A DNA stretch of 64,000 nt from contig QEYB01000713.1 in the NCBI GenBank assembly GCA_017562135.1, forward strand, positions 434,001 to 498,000, read 5' to 3'. The notes under the pieces are model-generated. The model saw nothing but the letters and a program-made list of their open reading frames with translations. It did not search any database and was not told the origin of the DNA. Shown here piece by piece: positions 38,431 through 49,811 of the stretch; position 1 is the first letter of the stretch, and each line of letters begins with the position of its first letter. The position numbers were made by a program, and so were the translations under genes. This stretch comes from Dipylidium caninum. Taxonomy: Eukaryota > Platyhelminthes > Cestoda > Cyclophyllidea > Dipylidiidae.

Positions 38431-39825
38431 AGCTGCCGCTACTGGTGCCGGTGCTGCCACCACAATGGGCTTTCATCAGTCTTTTCCACACACATGATAA
38501 ATACTAGAAGTCACTACTTTTGCTTACTCTCGTCTAAAAGACGTATTTGGCGACTTATGTTCTGTGGTTCGGTCCTCATTCCTATTTTCTTCGTCATTGT
38601 TTTATTACACCAACCGTCATTACCAACTTTGCACACTATCCATCTCAAGCCTTTTTACTTGTTTGTTTCATCTGGGAACCTAGTCGGCAGCTCCGTGCTT
38701 TCGGAGAGTATCAGTTCACTTCGACAACGCATAGCCATCGGTAGTGATACAAATTTGTCATCTGGATAATGCCCTTCCACTGTTACCAGGACGGTTGAAG
38801 GATGCACTTACTGTGACGATTTTTAAGTGTTTTGATGGGTGGAGAAGGGAACCAACTGAAGTACGGTGGCCCGGTGGTCGACTCTTCTACCCATGTGCCT
38901 CACGTACTGTCGGTGGTCTCGTGGTCGGATGGCGAGACTCGTTTGGATGCCCTCATCAGGACTTTATTTTGAAAATGGGTAGGTCACAAACAGACCAGTT
39001 GTCGGCACTAAAACTTTTCCTTAAGCCTTACGTCAGTGTGATGGAGAACGTGGCAGGCCAGACAGGCTCCTTGGCCGCGCCCGACTGTCAACACGAATTG
39101 TGGCTCCCTGATGGGCATAGGAGAGGATGACTGAAGGGATGAAGAGAGGAAGAGTGCGCGACAGCTTGATGTTCTACTTTACTACTCCACAGCCGCTAGG
39201 CGGATCCTCTCTCCGCATTTTTGCTCTAGCAACACCCAGCCACTTGGACACTGGAAGTGTGCACTCTGGCAGGCGTCCTGTACTTATTCGCATCTCCATT
39301 TGGTGCATTGTAATGCTCACTTGGGTGTTTCAGTTCGTGCAGATTAGCCCAGCAAATAATCACGAAAATGCGATTCATGTGTGTAGCACCGGTAACACCG
39401 GTTCTCCGCTTTAGTGCTACCTGTCTGGTCGTAGGTCTCCTCTCGGGCAACCTCGAGGATCCAGTCTGTGACGTTGTCCCCTCGAGAGCAGTTGTTTCCC
39501 CACGAGTCAATAATGACTTACAGCTGCTTGTGTGTACGCATTTCCCTAATTAAATCCATTCCAGGAGGTTTATCTCAAGGAAATTACAAACCTACTTAGA
39601 CAATTCCCCTGCCTTCCAATGTCAGGGAAGCAGAGAGAGGAGGGGAGGGGGGGGGGAGAAGTTAAAATATGTGAAGCGAAATTTCGATTGGGAGCCTGAG
39701 CTTCCTCGAGCCATCGCTTCGCGACGAAGCATCAGTTCGCGAAGAACCCCACACCCACGCGTAATCTAATGTTTGAATTTGCTTCCTCGCATGAATCCTG
39801 TACTTTCTACCGCCTGCACACGCAT
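38431..39825. other. ATP9 downstream flank, no recognised gene
   Basis: Begins with the ATP9 3' UTR. A longer open frame on the + strand (about 38744-39130, 128 codons) shows no family resemblance, domain or splice context, so I do not call it a gene. A G-rich run follows near 39641-39660. Confidence 0.4.
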
Positions 39826-40035
39826 GATTTGTGCACAAAATCGTGGCTGCTCTGGTCCACTTAACGATAACCCCGTCTCCCTGCTCCTCATGCGACGTTA
39901 GCTTCCCCTCAAGCGCCAGTCTTACCCAACTACTCAGGAGGTTCTTGCAGTCCACACAGCTGCCTGGTGTTCGGGGTGACATTCTGTCTCTAATGAAGTG
40001 TTCAGTCTGTGTGTTCCCATCAGTTTCATTAGTTT
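39826..40035. repeat. Decayed copy of the 3' part of the array block
   Basis: Alignable by eye to 42680-42870: the same order of short identical words appears (TTAACGxTAxCCCCGTC, CCAGTCTT, CAGCTxxCTG, GACATxCTGTCTCT, TTCATTxGTxTG), with many substitutions and indels. It shows that relatives of the array block extend almost to the ATP9 gene and that some are old. Confidence 0.6.
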
Positions 40036-40795
40036 GTGTTGTTCAAGTTGGAATCGCCCCGATGTCCTCAAGAAGATTATGAAAGGGCAACTTTGAAGGC
40101 TCTGTCGAAAATACGCCTTACAGAGGAGACACAGGAAAAGGGGAAACAGTAGTGGGGTCAGAAATCCCTCCACTGGCTGTCGATTTGACAAAAATTGTTT
40201 TAAATCTTATTAGTGACGCTTCGATACTTCGAAACGCGCAAAAGAGGTAATTTCAACTAACGTAGATGACAGAAATTCCCACGGGTCTGGATTTACAAAT
40301 GAAGAGGCAAGTTGACGATAACATTAGGATGGGTTGTCAAACAGCCCATGTTACCTCCTCCTAACATTTCCCCTAACCACCTTCCCCCTTACGCATAGAA
40401 GTTTCTCAAATCAAAGTAATAGGGGCGAAATCTTGAGCAGAGACATACTGTCAATTATTTACAATCTTAAATAATTGTATTGCCACCACCTTTGTAACCG
40501 TCATCTTTACACCTTTTCCATGCCTCCTTATTGGAGGTGTCCCCTTTCGGAATGCCACCTATGTATTCACAGTTTCCATTTCCTTATTACCATTCCCATA
40601 ATAATCCACCTTCCTCTTGGAAGACAGTCAGTTATGGAGGTATACGAACATCGATGTCCTCGAACCCACATCTTTCCCTCGGGGTTCGGCCAAGTTCTCT
40701 CCAACCTCAATTCATTCTTTTCGAGTCAACGATGGCTTCACGAGAGCATTTCGATAGAAGAGGACACTGCCTTGTCCGCTGGGGGCACGAGCTCA

Positions 40796-41045
40796 AAACA
40801 CAAATTTTTTGCGTCATACTACCTCGTTCAGTGACGGACTGTGATCACATGTGTAACATTAAATTTCCTCACTCTCCTGTGTGGTAGGTTACATTTCTAA
40901 TGGGTTACATTGTAGGAGAGCAACCACTTTCCCGCCTCATCGAATACAAAAATGCCCTCAACGCAGACAAGGGGAGGCAAATGACAGATAATTGTGGACT
41001 ATTCGTTCAAAAGCCTCCGTTAGCCATGTCGCTTTGCGAAAGACA
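40796..41045. repeat. Decayed copy of the intergenic part of the array block
   Basis: Resembles 45747-46000: TTTTTTGxGTCxTxCxCTAC, a TGTGTxACxTTAxATTTCCTCA core, GAAGAxCAACCA-like words and CGTTCAxAAGCCTxCGTTAG. It is clearly diverged from the three near-identical copies and lacks an intact secreted-protein gene nearby. Confidence 0.5.
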
Positions 41046-42259
41046 CTTGAGGAATTGTGCTTAGCTCCCTTCGATTCCGAGGCGGCTAAGTTCTCCCACT
41101 CTCACCCTGTTAACTTAAGTGTCTTTAGAGCAAACAAATTAATTGACATGACAGTAATTTAGTAAATCACTACGGCGGTAGTTTAACTTCCGCCAAGGAC
41201 TAGGCAGTTCATTTGAGTAAATCCATCATTTTCCTTACCTCTCTCCCTCTCGTTTACTGCCACCGTGCCATACACCCCAAACTTACGCATTTATTTCTCC
41301 AGGCTAAGCGCCTTTACAATGTTGCAAAGGCCACCTTGTCAGTTTTGAATGTGTCTACGAATCAGGGCTGAAGTGAGTGAGCATTCACCCATTAGTCCCG
41401 AATATTCGCCTCTGTTTATGGTCGTGGTGGTGCAGTATTCCCCGTGTTATGCCAGCACTACATTGAAGTCGGAGTCCTCACACAGTGGTCAGTGTTGAAG
41501 TCATTGAGCGAAACTGGTCCAGCGTCATTCGGCCCCAATTTTCCCCCACTCTCACCCAATGCAGTCTACCTCACCACGCAGCCCATGGACGACGAGCGAA
41601 TAGTGGAGAAGCTTGCGTCGCACACGCGCGTTCTATGCCGTCACAGTTAGACAATGTAATAGGAAGATTATCTTGCATCAATAGGTTCCGATTTGCTTTT
41701 TGGATGGTTACCAACCCTATCCTCCTCACTTAGGCATTTGGCGTGGGTCTGTCGCGTCATTTGCGTTGCGAAAATTGGGGCAAAATTAACGCTGGTCCAT
41801 GATCTCGACGGTATTTTATCTCTCTTTGAAATGACCCTACCTTCCGACTTTGCTATTAAGCGAGTCTGGTGGGTGCCTGTGCACTCCAAAGCCTTCTGTT
41901 CCGACAATTTACAAGCACTATGTCCATTTGTAGATAAAATAAGTTTTTCTCCGTTTCCCTCTTGGAAAGGATGTAAGTTGTACACTGTTAGCATCACCCA
42001 TTAGAGCCTAGAAATGAATATTTAAAAAGTTGCGGGGTAAAATTGAGAACTCAGCTAATAGTTTTCGATGTTCGGACAGGGCAACGGAATGGAGATGACT
42101 CGCATGAGAAATAAGAGTTCTCATTCCAATTCAGACTTACGAATTCGCAGAAAAATTGACGGCAGTTTCGGGCCGGTACAATAGACTGCTCTACAATTAT
42201 CACCGCTCTGAACGATAGAGCACCATTTCGTGCACCATTGTCACAGGCGTCCGCGATCG
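41046..42259. other. No gene supported; probable further decayed repeat
   Basis: Open frames on both strands overlap each other and have no recognisable family. Base composition resembles the array. Nothing else stands out before the sharp start of the partial block at 42260. Confidence 0.35.
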
Positions 42260-43002
42260 TGTGAACCAATTTGTCTTTAGTCGAATGGTGTGTTAGGAAA
42301 GAAGTAGAACACATTGAACCGTCAAGCCACCAATACGTCGTGCACTGGTCCCCAGCAAAGCCCAGTATGATGGAATGAGGCGTTGTCAGGAATGCTGGTT
42401 AACGCTTGTTTCCACCACCTTTTTTACCATGTGCTCCGAATTCGATACTACGCGAGAGTGAAGCACTTGATCTACCTCAAACCTTAGCACAAACACTTGT
42501 CGCCTGACGAGGCATCAGCTCCAAACGAGGCCCTCCGCGCATCAGTACATGAGGCCACCGAGGAAAGCCTTAACATCTGCCCATGCAATTCGGTACACTG
42601 GCGTGATCTGCTGACAGAATGCACTTCTTCGCAAGCATTTTTCACTCACTTCTCTATGTGTGCACGCATCATCATTTTTGTACAAATTGGCGACTCGCCT
42701 GAACCATTTAACGGTAGCCCCGTCTTCCTGCCCCCCAATGCAACGTTGGCTTCCCTTCGAGAGCCAGTCTTCTTAGAACACTTTATGAGGCTGTTGCAGC
42801 CGACGCAGCTCGCTGATATTCAGACTGACATGCTGTCTCTCTGATAAGCCTTCATTGTGCGTTATTCCCACAGGTTTAACTAGTTTCCTGACTTCCACTG
42901 GGAATCTCAGCGACAGTTTGGAGACGACTTCGTGGAGGTAATGGTGAAGGAGCTGTGAGGAACGAGGCATTCAGTGGGAGTGGGAAGAAGTTCGAATAGC
43001 AG
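42260..43002. repeat. Array block, partial copy 0
   Basis: Near-identical to 47695-48278 and, over its whole length, to about 58274-59012, with sharp edges. It carries only the end of the block distal to the secreted-protein gene. It shares its right-hand flank with copy 3 rather than copy 1, so copy 3 and copy 0 have the complete right end and copy 1 ends earlier. Confidence 0.85.
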
Positions 43003-43941
43003 TGGTGCCAACTGTTGGACTGACAAAATATCGAGATTCTGCATTTCTTTTGCGGATTTTGCGATATTCCAGCTAACTGCTAAGCATTCGGCTTGTGTTG
43101 GCCTTTCAGCTAAAATATAAATCTTCAAGCACATTGTCCAAAACCGTTCTTCCAAGAGAGAAACCTGCTCGACCGATGTATTCCGTTGGAGAGTCATCTT
43201 GGTCCTACCTCAATTTTCGCAATAGCACATACCATGGAGGGTTTCGTGCATTACTTGCCTGTTGTGGAAGCTAATAGTTTGGAAATGTGCGTCAAAGACA
43301 TAAGTGGCGGAAGGGTGGCACGACATTCCAATGTGCGACGCAGAAGTCGAACCGAGAAACCTGCTCGACCCCTTGCAGCAATTTATCTGATTTTTCATAC
43401 CATGGTCAAAGCTGATTTCTCTTTGCATCAAGCACACAGTCATCTCGATAAATGCCGGCATGCCAAAACACGACTACCGTGAATAACGTAAATTGGAGCG
43501 GAGGGGAACTCGCCGAGAGGGCAAGTCTTAAACGGATGTGCTCAGCAATTCACTGTCGTTGGCGAAATTGCCTACTGGGTAATAAATATAAAGGCAGGAA
43601 TCATCAGTCGTCAATGTTGCCTCCGCCGACGGCGGTTAGAGTCCAACGCTTCGCAGGAGTTTGTTGTGGCATCTCTGGCGATGGAGTCCATTGAAGGACG
43701 TCACCATCCCTTAAAGTGCTCCCTTCGAATTCTCCAATTTGGGGTGGTATGCGATGACCCGTCAAATAGTAAGGCCTCTGTCAACCCTCTTATGTGTAAG
43801 TAACCCACATGAGCGGTCGTTGCGATACCGATTCTTAAGATTGGACCATTCGCCACCCTCAAAAAAACTTCAGAGACATTGTGGCACGGAGAACTGAGCG
43901 CCTTCACACACCGCTCTTGTCCGACGACACACTCCCACACA
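43003..43941. other. Diverged repeat material between block copies
   Basis: Around 43141-43300, words such as CGAGAGTCA-like and CCTGGAGGGTTTCATGCATTA-like strings recur in diverged form at 54400-54520, so this is older array material. No intact gene is seen. Confidence 0.45.
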
Positions 43942-44305
43942 CCACGAGTTTGACAAGTGCTCTTATGACTGTCGTTGTCATCGGCCCAGACGACAGGCCC
44001 ATTGACGTAGGGTCACCAGACCGGCGGCGACACCGTGGCCATTTCAGGGGCGAGTGGACTTGAGGAAGGACTGATTGCGCTCAACTCACCCGTTTCCATG
44101 TACACATCCGGCGTTTGCCAGATGGACCGTAAGCCTTGGCTTGCAGTGACCACCGGTAGTGACCCACGATTTTAGCCCGAACGGACATTAAATCCCACAA
44201 ACGCCTCATTTTTATGAGGAAGTTCCTCGCCTTTTCAGTCAAGGCAGAGGATATGCATATTTACACAAGGTTGACTAACTCGGATATTGTCATTCACTGG
44301 AAGTT

Positions 44306-44311
44306 TTTATT
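44306..44311 (-). terminator. Polyadenylation signal for secreted-protein gene copy 1
   Basis: AATAAA on the minus strand about 160 bases beyond the stop at 44473, conserved at the equivalent place in copy 3. Motif-based. Confidence 0.45.
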
Positions 44312-44438
44312 TAAACAAAGTGACCGCACCTTACTTAGGAGAGGTGAGCCACCTCGGATTGGGGGGATTCAGACACCGCTCATCAAGCGGGTTTAACAAG
44401 GCGACACGGCTAGCGAAGGCTTGTGGACGTGTTTGTAC

Positions 44439-44693
44439 CCAAGTTCTTTAAGCCTGGAGTTACACGAGGAAGTTAGAATTGATGTTCCTTTTCGTCTGCC
44501 TTTACTTCCGGGTGTGTGGAAATGTGCGGGTCCAGTGCTTCCTCGGCGAAGTTAGAGCCCAAGTTGTCTTGTGCCTCAGATGCACGACCAAATGGGGTGC
44601 CATGATTCCTGTCGACTGCATCAACTACCGGGTGCACGGAGTTGTGGCTCTTCAGCGATTCCTGTGCGCATTTACACGAGCATGCGTCTTGCG
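44439..44693. repeat. 255-bp in-frame tandem duplication, unit 1
   Basis: Adjacent near-identical unit at 44694-44948. The period of 255 bases is exactly 85 codons, so the duplication lengthens the secreted protein without breaking its frame. Copy 3 has only one unit. This unit ends in TAA because it has TTAGAA where unit 2 has TTGGAA. Confidence 0.9.
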
Positions 44694-45186
44694 CCAAGTT
44701 CTTTAAGCCTGGAGTTACACTAGGAAGTTGGAATTGATGTTCCTTTTCGTCTGCCTTTACTTCCGGGTGTGTGGAAATGTGCGGGTCCAGTGCTTCCTCG
44801 GCGAAGTTAGAGCCCAAGTTGTCTTGTGCCTCAGATGCACGACCAAATGGGGTGCCATGATTCCTGTCGACTGCATCAACTACCGGGTGCACGGAGTTGT
44901 GGCTCTTCAGCGATTCCTGTGCGCATTTACACGAGCATGCGTCTTGCGCCTCAGATGCACGACGAAATGAGGGATGATGTTCCCACTCGCTTGCATCAAT
45001 TTCCGGCTGCACGGAATTGTGGCGCCTCAGAGGTTCCTCTGCGAAGTTTTTGTCCTCTCGAAGCTTCTGCATGTCGGATTCAGAGGATAATTTGGAGATG
45101 TCATCCGCCTCATTCTTCCTCCATGTCAAGCAAAGCTTGTGCGAGAATGGCATTGTTGTGAGAAGGAGAAGCACAAGACACCGCAT
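44473..45186 (-). CDS. Secreted repeat protein, array copy 1 (unrecognised family)
   Basis: Reads 237 codons from ATG 45186, 54 bases below a TATA box. It starts MRCLVLLLLTT, a clear signal peptide, then WRKNEADDISKLSSESDM, a linker shared with the copy at 49242-49811. The mature part is made of degenerate 36-40 residue units with the pattern FAEE-x-L-xx-H-x-S-xx-P-E-V/I-D-A-xx-E-xx-H-xx-F-x-RASEAQD, acidic and His-rich. The last 85 residues repeat the preceding 85 through a 255-bp duplication. Residues 12-17 differ from copies 2 and 3 because of two compensating one-base homopolymer differences (a T lost near 45154 and an A gained near 45131), likely sequence errors. I recognise no family. 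Probable role: secreted parasite product; function unknown. Confidence 0.72.
   Translation of the reverse strand: MRCLVLLLLTTMPFSHKLCLTWRKNEADDISKLSSESDMQKLREDKNFAEEPLRRHNSVQPEIDASEWEHHPSFRRASEAQDACSCKCAQESLKSHNSVHPVVDAVDRNHGTPFGRASEAQDNLGSNFAEEALDPHISTHPEVKADEKEHQFQLPSVTPGLKNLAQDACSCKCAQESLKSHNSVHPVVDAVDRNHGTPFGRASEAQDNLGSNFAEEALDPHISTHPEVKADEKEHQF
44694..44948. repeat. 255-bp in-frame tandem duplication, unit 2
   Basis: Second unit of the duplication described at 44439-44693. Its reading frame is open throughout and joins the two halves of the protein through QLPSVTPGLKNLAQDAC. Confidence 0.9.
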
Positions 45187-47180
45187 GATACTTCCTCGAC
45201 ACTAATTTGACGTGAATTTGAATAGAAAGAATCTCACGCTTTTTATAGATGCCTGGTGATGCGCTACACCCAATGATTTCATGCTGGGTGGCCCTGAGCC
45301 TCATGCGTGTGTGTACACTCGATTGTGTTTGTTCTCGAGGGTACACGCTCCTCGTTGGAGCGCCCGCCTCTTTCCGCCCTGTATAAAGTTACCTGGCATA
45401 TTAGGCATTGTATAGAATGTCCGTGGCCAATTTGACATTGAGTAGTTACAGAAGATGAGAAATGCATCATAACATCCTGCAACCGAGTCATTTATTCCTT
45501 TCTCAGACGTCATTTCGGTGAGGCTCCGCTGAGCCTCTGGACCCGCCAACATTATCTGATGGTAAATTGAGGCGATAGATTCTTCCGCCAGTCAACCCTT
45601 TCCGACGACAGGCCTCGCAATATCAGCTGTCGTGGAGGATTTCACATCTTTCATCTGCACTTCACGGGTTTATCATTTGGGGAGGAAATTTGTGTGAGCC
45701 AAACCAGAGAGTGGCGGAACAGTAGCCAACGAAGGCGCAAGCTGAAAACACCCATTTTTTGTGTCCTGCACTACTCGTCATAGAGGCACAATGATTATGT
45801 GTCACGTTAGATTTCCTCATTCTTCTGGTGGTCACGGTGCCGAAGAACAACCAGTCGCCTATGTGGCCACATTGAAGTCGTCCTGACCGCAGTGGAGGAG
45901 AGTTGACTCACGAAAGAATGCTTACCACTCCACGCGTAAAGCACGTGAGTCCACAGACGTTCACAAGCCTTCGTTAGTCGCGTCGCCTTTCAAAGCTGAC
46001 CTACAGAGTCATGTCTGAATTCCCTGAAATGCAAGGTGGCTCACCTCTGCTAAACACGGTGCGGTCACTTAGTTGAAATATGAAGCAGCAGCACTAAAAT
46101 TATGTCGGTAGCAGAGCATTATGATGTTTAATGTAGCAGTACCGACATTCCTTCGGTGCGGAGAAAAAGTCACGCTACTTCAGACTGACAAAAGCCAGAG
46201 TCAAAGTGTAAAATGGAGAGGAGCGTGGAGGATTTCAATCTGTGCATGGCTCATAGGACGGTTAGATGGCAGCAAATAGAGGACTGTGCAGCCTGGTAAT
46301 GGCAAAGAGCGTTTCCGCTCCCTAAGTGTCTCCCTCCACCTGTGACTTCATCACTGGATCATGTTTGTGGGTTAAGACAGCCTAAAGGAAGACTGTTCGG
46401 TAAATCTCTCACGCCACTATCTTTGAGTATGTCCCTGCCAATTTACCCTACTGGGTGTAGAGCAAAGCTATCTTCTAACTAACACGTCTTATCTCGATGA
46501 GGCCATCTGTGCTGGAACTTGCGTTGGGCCAGACGAGACAAGATTTAACCACAATGGAGCTGCGGTTTGTGCCTCGCTAACCACTGATTAAGTGCCACAC
46601 CAAACACCAGTCCCCGGCTACGGTCTCCATACTCCCCTTTGCGACCAAGTGCACAACAAAGGTGAAGATGAAGATAATGCAAGGATCCATTGCCCAATTC
46701 TGTGTCAAAATGCAAACAACATTCATTATGTTTAATGGAGACTTGGTCGACAATCCACCAAATTCCACAGTCAAGGCTTTTGCCATCGCACCACGAGACC
46801 ACGACTCTACTTTGGGTAGCACTGACGGAGGAATGGCAGATCAGTGGACCACCACATTGCATCAATTACCCTGCTTCACTCTTCACAACACACCCAAATC
46901 GTCGGGGTGTTTCAATGACCAGTCCCGAGTGACAAGATGAGTGCGTCATGCAAGGAGGAGATGGCATCAATGCATGGGGCGGTTTGTTGGAGAATTGGAC
47001 AGAAAAGCTACAAGAACACAGAGGTGCCGACAACTGTCCCACTTGAAACAGAGGGAAAAGGTACTAGCCAGATGGTAGATGTGGTAAAATAAGTGTGTGA
47101 ATTATGCTGACCCACAGCAGGTAGTGAGTGCCCTGGACATGTTTGCCATCAGTCCTCACCACTTACTCGCAATCACCTCG
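45187..47180. other. Array block intergenic part, copy 1
   Basis: Upstream flank of the secreted-protein gene, then about 1.9 kb with no recognised gene. Open frames here are identical in all copies simply because the DNA is nearly identical, so their persistence is not evidence of coding. Confidence 0.4.
45240..45247 (-). promoter_or_regulatory. TATA box of secreted-protein gene copy 1
   Basis: TATAAAAA on the minus strand, 54 bases before the ATG. The same element at the same distance precedes the genes of copies 2 and 3. The predicted transcription start lies about 25-30 bases downstream, leaving a short 5' leader. Confidence 0.65.
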
Positions 47181-47182
47181 CC

Positions 47183-47215
47183 ACCGCACCCGAACCCGCA
47201 CCCGCACCCGCCCGA
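47183..47215. repeat. CCCGCA/CCCGAA hexamer microsatellite, copy 1
   Basis: Five imperfect six-base units (CCCGAA, CCCGCA, CCCGCA, CCCGCC) after CCACCGCA. The same array occurs inverted at 51926-51957 and direct at 57760-57792. It lies within a GC-rich stretch and is a possible rearrangement-prone site. Confidence 0.75.
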
Positions 47216-48278
47216 CAGAGTCGGCCACCCACCGCACAGGCCGTTCACGATGCCCCTCGTAGTCAGAAATTGTACTGGGGAAGATGACGTGCATTTACAC
47301 ACGTCACGTGGCCTTCTCCATTCTCTCCACGCATACCCCCTCTTGTCGTTATGTACCGCGAATTTTGATGGCGCCATGTAGTTGGGAGGAGTGAGGATCG
47401 CCGTTTGTTGGCAAGGAAGCCACCCTGACTACCGTTTTCGATTTCGACAGCATCTCCCTCTCACTTTGATTCCACTCCGCCCTGTTGCGCTGCCCTATCG
47501 AGAATCTTTCCTGTGGCTTTGAGATTAAAATTCTCCCCCACTTCAGTCCATTCCTTGCAAAACTGTCATTCATCCTTTTCGTTTGCGCATCAGCTTCAGC
47601 GACTTTTCTGCCCATGTCCACCTTCGTTTCGGCCCTCTGTCCAAGTGACTGTCAGGCCTTTTACCTCTACTACGGTCAAAGGCGCTTCCCCCGGTGTGAA
47701 CCAATTTGTCTTTAGTCGAATGGTGTGTTAGGGAAAGAAGGAGAACACATTGAACCGTCAAGCCACCAATACGTCGTGCACTGGTCCCCAGCAAAGCCAG
47801 TATGATGGAATGAGGCGTTGTCAGGAATGCTGGTTAACGCTTGTTTCCACCACCTTTTTTTACCATGTGCTCCGAATTCGATACTACGCGAGAGTGAAGC
47901 ACTTGATCTACCTCAAACCTTAGCACAAACACTTGTCGCCTGACGAGGCATCAGCTCCAAACGAGGCCCTCCGCGCATCAGTACATGAGGCCACCGAGGA
48001 AAGCCTTAACATCTGCCCATGCAATTCGGTACACTGGCGTGATCTGCTGACAGAATGCACTTCTTCGCAAGCATTTTCACTCACTTCTCTATGTGTGCAC
48101 GCATCATCATTTTTGTACAAATTGGCGACTCGCCTGAACCATTTAACGGTAGCCCCGTCTTCCTGCCCCCCAATGCAACGTTGGCTTCCCTTCGAGAGCC
48201 AGTCTTCTTTAGAACACTTATGAGGCTGTTGCAGCCGACGCAGCTCGCTGATATTCAGACTGACATGCTGTCTCTCTC
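47216..48278. other. Array block distal part, copy 1
   Basis: Contains overlapping open frames on both strands, all shared with the other copies. A minus-strand frame starting MDMGRKVAEADAQ and a plus-strand frame starting MSPDEASAPNEAL are the longest. Neither has a recognised domain and the plus-strand frame is broken differently in different copies. I do not call either a gene. Confidence 0.35.
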
Positions 48279-49241
48279 ATGAAGTCTTCATTGTGCGTGT
48301 TGCCATTGGTATAATTAGTGTGTGGTCTTCCGCTTGGAAGCTCACCAACGGCTTCGCGACGAATTAGTGGAGGTAATTGTGAAGGTGCTGTGAGGACAGG
48401 GCCATTCATGGGGGATGGAATGACGTTCGAATATCAGCGGGGCCAGAAATACGTACACCAGCTGTTGGGCTGACAAGATATCGAGATTTTGCATTTCTCT
48501 CGCGGATTTTGCGAAACTCCTGCTGACTACTTCGACACACCAGAGCGCAAACAGAAGGTAATTGTTGGAAAACCCTTTTGAGAGAAATTTCCGAGGAATG
48601 GGTTAAATTAAAGAAGAGAGAGCTGGAAGGTTAGAAGGGGTCGTCAATTATTTCATGTAGTCTCCTCCGACCATTAGCTCTCATGGGGGGGTATCCCATG
48701 GCCGATCGACAGCAATTTCTATATGGTGTCAGCATTAAAATGACACCACCGTGTTCCATCCTTGCCTGCCTATGAAAGTCTCCCCACCAAAGAGGCCAAG
48801 TTCGAAGTTCCCAGTGCACACGAGGCAGTTTCTAGTGTCAGCTCTGGTAGAGCAAGTCAGAGAGGAAAAAAAGATAGACTTATTCGAACGTGCCCCCGGT
48901 GGCGGAGGGAAGCAGAGGTGTCTAATCCCCACTGGCATGTTTGCCTGCACATGACACTGACAACTAAGTCATTGAGGGTGGTTGAGAGAAGATGATTTGA
49001 TTAAACAAAACCTGACACTTTTCCAAGAATATAAAAGACGTATATGTACAAAACCACCTTGAATTTAATCAAACAAAATTACATTTGCAACGGGGCAAAA
49101 TCAAGTGAAAAACGTGAAGGTATGCGCGTCAGGAAATTAATGAAGCATAAGGGAAATGGCATTATAAGAGCGCTGTCGATTGCGCAAAACAAAGTTATAC
49201 ATGAATATGCTTTACGATGTCGGAGTCAGGCAGCGTTGTTC
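48279..49241. other. Diverged repeat and 3' flank of secreted-protein gene copy 2
   Basis: 48279-48540 is a diverged version of 42850-43090. 48660-48830 resembles 59170-59330 (GTTCCATxCxTGxCTGCCTATGAAAGTC). 49000-49240 is an AT-rich stretch that would be the 3' UTR of the minus-strand gene. No separate gene is recognised. Confidence 0.45.
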
Positions 49242-49811
49242 TCACACACGAGCATGGAAAACGGAAACTTTATAGAGTTTAAAAAAAGGTAAAACGAAGA
49301 ATGGGCTTTTATTATCACTTGATTTCTTTGTGAGGGGCAGTGTTTCATCTAAAAACTGGTTTTGAGAATTGATTGGAGATTCAGCAGCAAGAAGAAATGA
49401 GGTGTCATCTTCCCTTTCTTCTGCATCCGCCTTCGTGTGCTCGGACTTGTCAGGGTCCCCTGATTCCTCGGCACGGTCAGAACACGAGCCGTCTTGCGTC
49501 TCAGTCACACGACGAAATGAGGTGTCATCTTCCCTTTCTTCTGCATCCACCCTATCGCAAAAGTTCCGTTTCATGAAAGCCGTAATGCACTTCAGTGTTT
49601 CCAGTGGTTCGAAAATAGAAGAGGGAACTCCTGTCTCGTCTTCTTTCCCTTCCGCTCCTTCCTTTGCGTAAATATTGTCCTCACGAATCGGCTCCATGTC
49701 AGATACGGAACATAATTTGGAGATATCGTCAGCCAAATCCTCTCTGCATGGGAAGCATACTATCTCGCGAATGGCATTTGTTGTGAGAAGGAGAAGCACA
49801 AGACACCGCAT
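49242..49811 (-). CDS. Secreted repeat protein, array copy 2 (unrecognised family)
   Basis: 189 codons from ATG 49811 to TGA at 49242, uninterrupted. Signal peptide MRCLVLLLLTTNAIREIVC, then CREDLADDISKL and SVSDMEPIRED, aligned with copies 1 and 3. The body differs: two acidic units of the form DAEEREDDTSF joined by RRVTETQDGSCSDRAEESGD, and a C-terminus ending in a hydrophobic KSPFFVLPFFKLYKVSVF segment. The RAEES/EDDTSFRR pattern is a recognisable variant of the AEEx...HxxFRRASEAQD unit in copies 1 and 3. Upstream DNA from about 49767 is nearly identical to the other copies, while the body is diverged. This is the cleanest open member. Function unknown; secretion is inferred from the N-terminus. 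Confidence 0.75.
   Translation of the reverse strand: MRCLVLLLLTTNAIREIVCFPCREDLADDISKLCSVSDMEPIREDNIYAKEGAEGKEDETGVPSSIFEPLETLKCITAFMKRNFCDRVDAEEREDDTSFRRVTETQDGSCSDRAEESGDPDKSEHTKADAEEREDDTSFLLAAESPINSQNQFLDETLPLTKKSSDNKSPFFVLPFFKLYKVSVFHARV

Larger units (their letters stand above)
43942..48278. repeat. Array block, full copy 1
   Basis: 4.3-kb block repeated at 54766-59012 (copy 3) and, rearranged, at 49767-52557 (copy 2). The left edge is sharp at CCACGAGTTTGACAAG. Contents: polyadenylation signal, secreted-protein gene on the minus strand, TATA box, then about 3 kb without a recognised gene, including a CCCGCA microsatellite. Differences from the other copies are mostly one-base gains or losses in homopolymers, so the copies are very young, gene-converted, or both. 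Confidence 0.9.

Noticed and set aside
38744..39130. 128-codon frame downstream of ATP9
   Set aside because: No family resemblance, compositional signal or splice partners; length is within chance expectation for this composition.
42497..42844. 115-codon frame starting MSPDEASAPNEAL in block copies
   Set aside because: Present in copies only because the DNA is nearly identical. It is broken differently in copies 1 and 3, is not preserved in the decayed relative at 39.8 kb, and shows no domain.
44728..45161. Plus-strand frames opposite the secreted-protein gene
   Set aside because: They are antisense shadows. Repeat units, signal peptide and TATA box all support the minus strand.
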